From JBGTBQ01 sp041749275 (GTDB taxonomy: Bacteria > Acidobacteriota > Blastocatellia > Pyrinomonadales > Pyrinomonadaceae), in NCBI GenBank assembly GCA_041749275.1, contig JBGTBQ010000061.1, forward strand, positions 1 through 24,380: DNA of 24,380 nucleotides, written 5' to 3'. The translations under genes were made by a program, and so were the position numbers. The notes under the pieces are model-generated. The model worked only from the letters and a program-made list of their open reading frames with translations, did not search any database and was not told the origin of the DNA. This document shows, in pieces, positions 15,585-21,585 of this stretch (the first letter of the stretch is position 1; every line of letters starts with the position of its first letter).

Positions 15585-16463
15585 GAGCGGCGTGTTGTGT
15601 ATGTAGCGGGCGAGGTTCAAATAATCTTCCGCCAGCCCGACGTTGCCATGTTCGAGAATCATCGGCGTGTGCCGCGCGACGACCGCCGCGGCCTGCACGC
15701 CGCGACGGATGCGCGTCGGCAGGATGTCCGCGTCGTCCGAGACGGTTTGCTGCTGCCGCATGTACTCGATGCGCGCCCGCATGGTGTTGATGATGGCTTC
15801 GTAGTTGGCGCGGTTGTCCACGGCGTTGAGGATGATGCCGCGAAACCGCGCGCCCTTGTAGCCGCGGATAAGACGTTGCTGCGGGCGCGTCTGTTTTTGA
15901 AACTGCTCGACCTTGCGCGCCAGCATGGACAACCCGACGTAGCTCAACACGTCCGGGTTGCAAGGGATGTAGATTTCCTGACTGGTGAAGATGGCGCACT
16001 TGCTCGCGCGAAAGACGTTGGGCGGACAGTCGAAGATGATGTAGTCGTACTGGTCGAAGAAGATGGCGAGTTCTTGATAAAACTTGTAGTAGAAAGGCTC
16101 CTCCTCCACGTCGCGGTACTCATGCTCCAAGTCCATCAGGTTGTACGTGGCGGGCAGCAGGTCGAGCGTCGGGATGAGCTTCACGCCATTCGCGTCTTCG
16201 AGGGCGCTTCGCACGACGTTGTGATAGGTGTTCGGCGCGTTGGGCACGAAGATGCCGTAGACGGACTGCTCCGGCGTGTCGTTGAGGATGTTCCAGCGCG
16301 GGACGCCCATCAGCCAGATGCTGGCGTTGCTCTGCGAGTCGCAGTCAACGAGCAGCACGCGCTGGCCGAATTCGTGCGCCAGACAGGCCGCGAGGTTGAC
16401 CGTGAGCGAGGTCTTCCCCACGCCGCCCTTGAAATTGACCAGACTGATTCGCCGTGCTGACAT
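15573..16463 (-). CDS. ParA/MinD-family ATPase (orphan, non-plasmid context)
   Basis: 296 residues from the ATG at 16463. The frame extends 13 codons further, but the ParA fold starts here (R-I-S-L-V-N-F-K-G-G-V-G-K-T). The deviant Walker A is K12-G-G-V-G-K17-T18. The A' motif is V-L-L-V-D40-C-D42-S-Q-S. Walker B is Y-D-Y-I-I-F-D145-C-P-P. There is no N-terminal DNA-binding extension, as in type Ib or orphan ParAs. Such ATPases dimerise on ATP, bind DNA non-specifically and position a cargo through a partner protein. No ParB with a recognisable N-terminal domain is nearby; the 191-residue protein downstream is the obvious partner candidate. The ribosome binding site is weak, and a 6-bp palindrome lies upstream at 16496-16511. 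Confidence 0.88.
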   Translation of the reverse strand: MSARRISLVNFKGGVGKTSLTVNLAACLAHEFGQRVLLVDCDSQSNASIWLMGVPRWNILNDTPEQSVYGIFVPNAPNTYHNVVRSALEDANGVKLIPTLDLLPATYNLMDLEHEYRDVEEEPFYYKFYQELAIFFDQYDYIIFDCPPNVFRASKCAIFTSQEIYIPCNPDVLSYVGLSMLARKVEQFQKQTRPQQRLIRGYKGARFRGIILNAVDNRANYEAIINTMRARIEYMRQQQTVSDDADILPTRIRRGVQAAAVVARHTPMILEHGNVGLAEDYLNLARYIHNTPLYPA

Positions 16464-16495
16464 GAAGGCAGTTATTTTGCCTGCCGCCGGGCACG

Positions 16496-16561
16496 ACCGC
16501 AAGTATGCGGTTTTCAGTTTTCAGCGAAAGACAATCATTCCGGCTGCGGACTGAAAACCGC
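16496..16561. promoter_or_regulatory. Palindrome and inverted repeat in the ParA leader
   Basis: ACCGCA-AGTA-TGCGGT (16496-16511) lies 33 bases upstream of the ParA ATG. A second pair, GCGGTTTTCAGT (16507-16518) and ACTGAAAACCGC (16550-16561), ends next to the stop of the upstream gene (16563). The first could be an operator. The second could form a long-loop hairpin after the upstream gene. Confidence 0.35.
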
Positions 16562-16562
16562 T

Positions 16563-17066
16563 TCATTGTTTCTTCGTGAAGAAGCGGCGCGACTCGGACG
16601 AGCCGCGCGGCGTGTCTTGATGAATATCAATCGAGAGCGAGCCGTCGGCCCACATCAACCACTTGCGCGTGATAGTGATCGTGGCCGGCGCACCTTCCGG
16701 GTTCTTCGTCGAGATGCTCTCTTCGACGACGAATGACTTGCCGCCCGGCACCCAACGCCCGGAGCGCTTGCCCTTCGCCGCCGGGTCGTTCTGAATCTGC
16801 GGCGTGAACTCGGCCTCCTTGCCGTCGAGCGTGTACTCGTCCTTGACCGTGCGCTTACCCTGCTCGGTCTCGATCTCCGTTTCGACCGTCAACTTGTCGC
16901 CGTCCTGTGCGACCGTCATCGTCTGCTTCATGGTCCGCGGCAGGTTGTAGCTGCGGCCCTGATCGAGCAGCCACGTGCCGGCGAAGTTAGACTTCTGCGC
17001 CGCGGCGGCAACGACGATGGAGAGCGCCGCACAGGAGAGGGCGACGGTGGTTAAAAACTTTCTCAT
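16563..17066 (-). CDS. Secreted small beta-rich protein, lipocalin-like
   Basis: 167 residues. GGAGG lies seven bases before the ATG. The signal peptide is MRKFLTTVALSCAALSIVVAAAA, with cleavage near residue 23. The mature part reads F-A-G-T-W-L-L-D (a G-T-W motif like the start of lipocalin-type barrels), then alternating strands such as T-M-T-V-A-Q-D-G-D-K-L-T-V-E-T and R-S-G-R-W-V-P-G-G-K-S-F-V-V-E-E. This pattern is common in small secreted proteins of Acidobacteriota. It is probably periplasmic. The ligand is unknown, and the lipocalin assignment is from pattern only. Confidence 0.7.
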   Translation of the reverse strand: MRKFLTTVALSCAALSIVVAAAAQKSNFAGTWLLDQGRSYNLPRTMKQTMTVAQDGDKLTVETEIETEQGKRTVKDEYTLDGKEAEFTPQIQNDPAAKGKRSGRWVPGGKSFVVEESISTKNPEGAPATITITRKWLMWADGSLSIDIHQDTPRGSSESRRFFTKKQ

Positions 17067-17082
17067 CTCTCATCCTCCGTGC

Positions 17083-18129
17083 TTAATGTTTGAGACTTGA
17101 AGAGCGCGATAGCTTCCATGCGAGCGCATGGCGGGCGCGCGCCGCGTAGAACCGGATGTCTTGCGGGCGGCGGTCAATCGAATATCGCACGAGGTCGAAA
17201 GCCCGTAGCAGGAACAGGCTCTCCAATTCCGGCAGCATCGCCTCGTACACTTCGCGCGTCATGCCATAGCCTTCGAGAAATGCTGTCGTGCCGGCCTCGT
17301 CCGGATCGTTCTTGAGCACGCGCATCTTCAGCAACTGTAAAAGATCGAGGTGCGGAACGATGTCCGCCGCCGCCGAACCCCAGTCGAGCAGGACGACCGC
17401 GCCCGCATCGTCAACTATCGTGTTCTTCAAAGACAGATCGTCGTGGTTCAGCCCGAAGCGGAACTCGCGCCCCCGCAACTCTTCAAAAATCAGTCTGACC
17501 TCCGCCGACTGCTCCGGCGCGAGTACGCCGAGCTTAAGCAACTCGTCGCGCTCGTTCAGGCTCTCGATGTTGTAGTCCACGTATCTGAGCCAGCCGCCAT
17601 GCGCGTCGCCGCTCGTGAAGTCCGGGAGGTTGATGCCGAAACCATCCGTCTCGATTGAATGAATCGCCCGCGCGTGCTCGCCCAGCTTGCGCCAGACTCG
17701 CAAGGCTGCCGCCGGAAGTTCGTCGCCCGCGATGCCGCGGACGAAAGACTGAACCATGTATGAGGCGTCGTCCCTTACGCCGACCTCGAAGACTTCGGGG
17801 CCGGGGACGCCGAGCGCGGCTGCGTGCTCAATACACCAAGCCTCTTTCTCATGCTGCTCCCGCGCGTATGGGCCGTCGCACAGGCGGACGACGATTTTTT
17901 CTTCGCCCGCCTCCGCGACGAATATCTGGTTGACCGCGCCCTTGCCGATGACGCGCCGGAGACCGACCCGCCGCGCGCCGAAAAAATCCGACGCGATTCG
18001 CGCTGCTAACTCGTCGCCGAAGACGGTTGCGAGAGGCGTCTCATCCGGCAGGAGTTCCTCCATTGTAGTTTGGCCGGCATCCGGCCCGGCCACGAGGGCG
18101 GGTGATCCATTAGCCCTTGACCTTTGCAT
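17083..18129 (-). CDS. Aminoglycoside-phosphotransferase-fold (APH family) kinase
   Basis: 348 residues from the ATG at 18129; an alternative ATG at 18063 would give 326. Neither has a strong ribosome site. The kinase-like fold is supported by the nucleotide-lobe segment K-I-V-V-R-L (78-83), the catalytic loop N-H229-D-D231-L-S-L-K-N236 (Brenner motif HxDxxxxN) and D249-W-G (metal-binding DxG/DFG equivalent). The family phosphorylates small molecules such as antibiotics, choline or sugars. Nothing here identifies the substrate, so resistance should not be assumed. The first ATG lies one base after the stop of a toxin remnant, which may reflect a deletion junction or translational coupling. 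Confidence 0.82.
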   Translation of the reverse strand: MQRSRANGSPALVAGPDAGQTTMEELLPDETPLATVFGDELAARIASDFFGARRVGLRRVIGKGAVNQIFVAEAGEEKIVVRLCDGPYAREQHEKEAWCIEHAAALGVPGPEVFEVGVRDDASYMVQSFVRGIAGDELPAAALRVWRKLGEHARAIHSIETDGFGINLPDFTSGDAHGGWLRYVDYNIESLNERDELLKLGVLAPEQSAEVRLIFEELRGREFRFGLNHDDLSLKNTIVDDAGAVVLLDWGSAAADIVPHLDLLQLLKMRVLKNDPDEAGTTAFLEGYGMTREVYEAMLPELESLFLLRAFDLVRYSIDRRPQDIRFYAARARHALAWKLSRSSSLKH

Positions 18130-18130
18130 C

Positions 18131-18250
18131 TCAAAGGTTGAAAAGTTTCCGCAAGCGGTTATCAGCTTCCCGTTGTTGAGTCGCCGACAGTTCGCCGAGT
18201 TCGCGCAGGATGATTGATTTTGCCACCGTCATTAAGCGATGCAGGCGATC
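18131..18250 (-). pseudogene. C-terminal remnant of a PemK/MazF-like toxin
   Basis: A short frame just after the antitoxin gene reads D-R-L-H-R-L-M-T-V-A-K-S-I-I-L-R-E-L-G-E, then L-S-A-T-Q-Q and a basic helix ending L-F-N-L. The pattern L-x-x-L-x-T-V-x-x-S-x-I-x-R-x-L-G-x-L-S is the usual C-terminal helix of PemK/MazF toxins. The matching segment begins before the only ATG (18232) and right after a stop, and the beta-barrel core is missing. This points to a truncated relic, not a short gene. Identification is from remembered family patterns, not a search. Confidence 0.5.
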
Positions 18251-18257
18251 TTATATT

Positions 18258-18497
18258 TTATCGGTCGAAAGGTTTGCCGTCCGTCGCGCGGTAAATGTTT
18301 TCCGCCGCGTCATGCAAAAAATCGAATGCTTCATTAGCGGCTGCCGCGCGCCGCCAAGCGGTTTCGCTCTCGTCTTCGTGTTCGGGAAACAAGACGATGA
18401 CACGCACCTGCGTCGGCGCGTTGACCGGGAATGTTTCGTCAATCACGATGCGCCCGTCCGGCTCAATCGTTCCGGTTGTCTCAATCGCCGTCAGCAT
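18258..18497 (-). CDS. Small antitoxin-like protein
   Basis: 79 residues. GGAGG lies nine bases before the ATG. It begins M-L-T-A-I-E-T-T-G-T-I-E-P-D-G-R-I-V-I-D-E, continues with V-R-V-I-V-L-F-P-E, and ends F-D-F-L-H-D-A-A-E-N-I-Y-R-A-T-D-G-K-P-F. This arrangement of an N-terminal beta segment and an acidic C-terminal tail ending in D-G-K-P-F is that of a small antitoxin family usually encoded just before a PemK/MazF-type toxin. Only the tail of such a toxin follows, so this is probably an orphan antitoxin. It may be autoregulatory or act against a toxin elsewhere. Confidence 0.6.
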   Translation of the reverse strand: MLTAIETTGTIEPDGRIVIDETFPVNAPTQVRVIVLFPEHEDESETAWRRAAAANEAFDFLHDAAENIYRATDGKPFDR

Positions 18498-18544
18498 GGC
18501 TTCTCACCTCCCCGCTGCAATTCAAAAACCGTCCACATCGTTTT

Positions 18545-18631
18545 TTACGGTTCGTAATACTCCGTCCCGTTCTTGTCAATGTAAAACCACTTGTCGTCTA
18601 AATCAAAGCTCAACAGACCGGCGCAGACGAT
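18545..18631 (-). pseudogene. Fragment resembling the end of a WG-repeat protein
   Basis: A 28-codon frame between two stops reads A-G-L-L-S-F-D-L-D-D-K-W-F-Y-I-D-K-N-G-T, then E-Y-Y-E-P and stop. This fits the WG-repeat unit (G-L-x-x-x-x-x-x-x-K-W-G-Y-I-D-K-x-G-x), with F in place of G after W. No start codon or upstream repeats remain, so it looks like a leftover 3' end upstream of the antitoxin gene. The fragment is short and the call tentative. Confidence 0.4.
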
Positions 18632-18664
18632 TTAGAGCACTGCGGTTGAGTGTTGCGAGAGTCG

Positions 18665-18796
18665 GGATTTAACGCAGAGGACGCAGAGGACGCGCAGAGA
18701 GCACAGAGAAAACCAATCTCTACAGTGAAATTTCAAACCGGCCTTTTCTTCTCTGCGACCTCTGCGCCAACTCTCTGCGTTCTCTGCGTTAAATCC
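18665..18796. repeat. Long inverted repeat, CGCAGAG family (copy 4)
   Basis: Perfect 15-bp ends GGATTTAACGCAGAG (18665-18679) and CTCTGCGTTAAATCC (18782-18796) enclose further CGCAGAGGAC/CTCTGCGACC words that pair imperfectly. It sits at the 3' end of the Roco-TIR gene, between it and the gene-remnant area. Confidence 0.8.
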
Positions 18797-18828
18797 GAAT
18801 GCGCCCTGAACTCAACTTGCGATCCGAA

Positions 18829-21177
18829 CTAAAATGGCCGCCCCGATCTTTTCCGCATCTCATCGGCCACCTTCTCGATCTCTTCCGAGACATTGCGCCA
18901 CGCCGAATCTCTGTCCTCCCATTGCGTCACGGCCCGCCCGTCTTTGGGTAAGGCTTGCAGCCCGGCAAACGGCGCGCTTTGCCAGTTGACATCGCGCACG
19001 ATGACGGGAATCACACGCGCCTCTTTGCTCGCGTGTCGTTCGAGCGCGCGAGTCATCTCTTTCTCGAAGCAGTAGTCCGAGGCGATGAAGTCCGCGCTGA
19101 CGAGCAGAAGGATGATGTCGGCGTGTTCGAGGTTGTCGTCAATCCTCTGTTTCCATTCGTCGCCCGCATCAATCTGGCGGTCGTCCCATGCGGCAACGAC
19201 GCCCACACGTTGGAGCAGCTTGAGGTGCGTCTGCAACTCCTCGCACAGTCTGTCGTCCTTGTGCGAATAGCTGATGAAGAGCCGCGCCGCCTCGCTCCGC
19301 AGCTCCATTCTCGTCTCCTTTCGACGCACGCCCTCAAGGTCTACGCCGTTGAGCAGCTCCCGCACGTTCAACTCGATAATTTTGCCGTCGGCGACCTTTG
19401 GGAACGTCTTCACCCCTCCCCGCTCCATGACCAGCAACTCATCGTAGGATACGAGCACGTTCGGGTAGTCCGGGACAGGAACCATCTCCCGCGGCTGAAG
19501 GTTGCGTATGTCGCGGTGGATGCGCTCGAAGTCCGAGCGGATGACGGCCAGCAGGCGACGCCGGTTCGACGCCGGGCCGGAGACGTTGATGAACACCCGT
19601 TTGTCCTGTACGTCGCCCTTCACCAGCGCGCGACAGCCCTCGAACGCCAGAATCGCGCCGGTGCGCCAGCGCCACAGACCTTCACTCAGGGCGTGCGTGC
19701 GGACGACGAAGCGCGGGAGCAAGCCTTCGGGCAGCACCGTGTAGTGATACTGAAAATTGAGGCACTCCGCGGGGCGAAACTTTTCCGCCTCTTCGGGCTG
19801 CTGCTTGTCGAGAAGTTCCGGGATGAGGTAGCGGCTGTCGTCGTCGGGGAAGCTGAAGCAGAGGTCGAATTTTTTCATCAGGTCGAAGATGAAGCGGTGC
19901 ATGGCGCGCGGGTACTCGGTCTCGTCGAGAATGGCGGCGAGGTCTTGCAGGCCGATCAAGCCCTTCTGCTTTTCCAGCCGCTCGGCGTTGAGGATTTTGT
20001 AGATGCCGTTCGTCACCCAGTGCGGGTTGAGGACGTGCGTGTCCTGCAAGCGCGGGTCGTCCTTGTAGTTGAGCGCGATGCCCAGCGTGTGCAGGTAGCC
20101 GGCCAGCGACTCCTGCGCCTTCCGGTCTTCTTCGCCGTGCTCTCGGCAGACCACGCGGTACTCTTCAAAGCTCAGATAGTTCTTCCTCTTACTTTCAAGC
20201 TTGCCCATCCCGGCGAGCTTGTCCTTGATGGTGAACCAGCTTGCGGGGAAGGCGTCGCGCAGGTGTTCGAGGCGGTCTGTTTCGCGCACGATAGCTTTGT
20301 GGAGTTCTTCAAATCCGCACGGCGGGTCTTCGCACTCGGTCTTGATGAATTCGCGGATGGCCGGGTACTTCTGTTGCAGTGCGCGGCGATTGAGGTCGAA
20401 GGGGTGCTCTTTGATTTTGTTGAGGACGACGATGACCGGCGAGTCGCCGCCGAAGCTCTCGACGAGCTTGAGCCAGTAGTCGGCGTCCGTATCTTCGCCG
20501 CCCTCGCGCCCGTTGAGGACGAGCAGGTAGAGGCTGCGCTGTGTGAGAAAGAACTGGTGCGTGGCGTGCATGATCTCCTGCCCGCCGAAGTCCCAGACGT
20601 TCAAGCGCACCTGCTCTTTGTCGTTGAGGCGGAGCAGCCATTCGGTAATGTTGATGCCCTCGGTCTTTCTCTCATCCTTGTCGAAGCGGTTGTGAACCAG
20701 CCGGTTGACGATTGAAGTCTTGCCCATCGCGCCGCGTCCGACGAGGATGAGCTTGGCCTCGTTGAGCGGACGCCGCTCGCCCCGCGTGCGGAAGTAGTAT
20801 TCCAGAATCTCGGCGGGTTTCGCGGGCGTGGCCGGATACTCTCGCCACGTCGGCCCCAACACCTCCGCCGGCAGTCCGAGAGCGCTGTTCCCATGCAGGT
20901 AGAGCCGCGCAAGCTGTTCGAGATTCCGGAGCGATTCCGGCAGCGTCGTCAGTTGGTTGTAGTCGAGGAACAGCTCCTGAAGCTGCGACAGGTGGGAGAT
21001 GGACTCCGGCAGCGTCGTCAGTTGGTTGGCGTTGAGGTACAGCCGCTGAAGCTGCGACAGTTGGGAGATGGACTCCGGTAGCGTCGTCAAATTCTTATTG
21101 GACAAATCCAACGTAGACGCGCCTTCCCTTCGGGCCTTCTCAATGAGAGCGGACACTTCGGATGATTTGTCTGGCAT
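18829..21177 (-). CDS. LRR-Roc-COR-TIR protein (Roco family with C-terminal TIR)
   Basis: 782 residues; GGGGAAG precedes the ATG. In order: leucine-rich repeats (about 20-115) with 23-residue units containing L-T-T-L-P-E-S; a Roc GTPase with P-loop G147-R-G-A-M-G-K-T-S155, switch D196-F-G-G-Q-E and N253-K-I-K; a COR domain (about 300-610); and a TIR domain from 632 (R-L-F-I-S-Y-S-H-K-D-D), with A-W-D-D-R-Q-I and the S-D-Y-C-F-E705-K-E segment holding the glutamate expected to be catalytic in NAD-cleaving TIRs. There is no signal peptide. Roco proteins dimerise through COR and cycle GDP/GTP; bacterial TIRs are often NADases in anti-phage immunity. The fusion suggests an LRR sensor, GTPase switch and TIR effector in one chain. 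That role is inferred. It has no clear operon partner. Confidence 0.92.
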   Translation of the reverse strand: MPDKSSEVSALIEKARREGASTLDLSNKNLTTLPESISQLSQLQRLYLNANQLTTLPESISHLSQLQELFLDYNQLTTLPESLRNLEQLARLYLHGNSALGLPAEVLGPTWREYPATPAKPAEILEYYFRTRGERRPLNEAKLILVGRGAMGKTSIVNRLVHNRFDKDERKTEGINITEWLLRLNDKEQVRLNVWDFGGQEIMHATHQFFLTQRSLYLLVLNGREGGEDTDADYWLKLVESFGGDSPVIVVLNKIKEHPFDLNRRALQQKYPAIREFIKTECEDPPCGFEELHKAIVRETDRLEHLRDAFPASWFTIKDKLAGMGKLESKRKNYLSFEEYRVVCREHGEEDRKAQESLAGYLHTLGIALNYKDDPRLQDTHVLNPHWVTNGIYKILNAERLEKQKGLIGLQDLAAILDETEYPRAMHRFIFDLMKKFDLCFSFPDDDSRYLIPELLDKQQPEEAEKFRPAECLNFQYHYTVLPEGLLPRFVVRTHALSEGLWRWRTGAILAFEGCRALVKGDVQDKRVFINVSGPASNRRRLLAVIRSDFERIHRDIRNLQPREMVPVPDYPNVLVSYDELLVMERGGVKTFPKVADGKIIELNVRELLNGVDLEGVRRKETRMELRSEAARLFISYSHKDDRLCEELQTHLKLLQRVGVVAAWDDRQIDAGDEWKQRIDDNLEHADIILLLVSADFIASDYCFEKEMTRALERHASKEARVIPVIVRDVNWQSAPFAGLQALPKDGRAVTQWEDRDSAWRNVSEEIEKVADEMRKRSGRPF
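20890..21096 (-). repeat. 69-bp tandem repeats encoding LRR units
   Basis: Three consecutive 69-base units encode residues 28-96 of the Roco protein. The words GGCAGCGTCGTCAGTTGGTT and AGCTGCGACAG recur at fixed spacing. The first two units differ in only a few bases, so identity is high at DNA level as well as protein level. Confidence 0.7.
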
Positions 21178-21225
21178 CTGCTTCCCCCTGTGGTCAGAGG
21201 CTCACTGCGCGTGGGCGTTGCTTAT

Positions 21226-21260
21226 CATTTGCGGCAGGCTGACGGGCAGGAATGCCTGTC
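21226..21260. repeat. REP-like hairpin upstream of the Roco gene
   Basis: GGGCAGG-AATG-CCTGTCC forms a 7-bp stem with one G-T pair and a 4-base loop, flanked by TACG. It is a short palindrome of the same general type as those at 434-540 and 1986-2212. Confidence 0.4.
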
Positions 21261-21363
21261 CTACGTTCCGGCGCGGCGTGAGTATAGCGAAAAGGATGCG
21301 CCCCCCGAAAGAGATTCCACTGGCCGGAGTGCGCCAACCAAAATTTGGCGAGCCGCCTTCGGC

Positions 21364-21541
21364 TGGGAGCGCCAGCGTCCCCTTGGGGGCGCAAGCGTCC
21401 CGCTTGCAGTGAGCGCCGCAGGCGCGAACAAAGGTGATGCCGAAATTCAAGCTCGCGTGAACAGGAAGGCTTTCTTCGCGCTGCGCGCTCAGTGCAAGCG
21501 AGACGCTTGCGCCCCCAGAGGGGACGCTTGCTTGTGCTCCC
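21364..21541. repeat. Large imperfect inverted repeat between symporter and Roco genes
   Basis: The left arm 21364-21415 contains GGGGGCGCAAGCGTCCCGCT; the right arm 21485-21541 carries the complement with few mismatches (AAGCGAGACGCTTGCGCCCC). Another GACGCTGGCGCT at 21549-21560 also pairs with the left end. The centre (21416-21484) has no clear reading frame. It fills most of the 408-base gap and could be a MITE-like or REP-derived element, or end transcription of the symporter gene. No T-tract was seen. Confidence 0.65.
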
Positions 21542-21585
21542 AAGTGTGACGCTGGCGCTTCCGGGCGTCGCGTCGGGCAATGCAG

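Noticed and set aside
15573..16463. McdA-type carboxysome positioning ATPase
   Set aside because: It keeps the normal signature lysine in the Walker A motif, and no microcompartment genes are nearby.
17083..18129. Aminoglycoside resistance gene
   Set aside because: The APH fold is shared by many kinases of choline, sugars and other small molecules; nothing in the sequence indicates an antibiotic substrate.
18955..20715. Long plus-strand open frame opposite the Roco gene (and similar ones at 2337-3635, 5019-6392 on the minus strand, and 21580-22971)
   Set aside because: These are antisense frames kept open by high GC and codon bias. Their translations are Arg/Asp/Val-rich with no domains, while the opposite strand encodes clear families.
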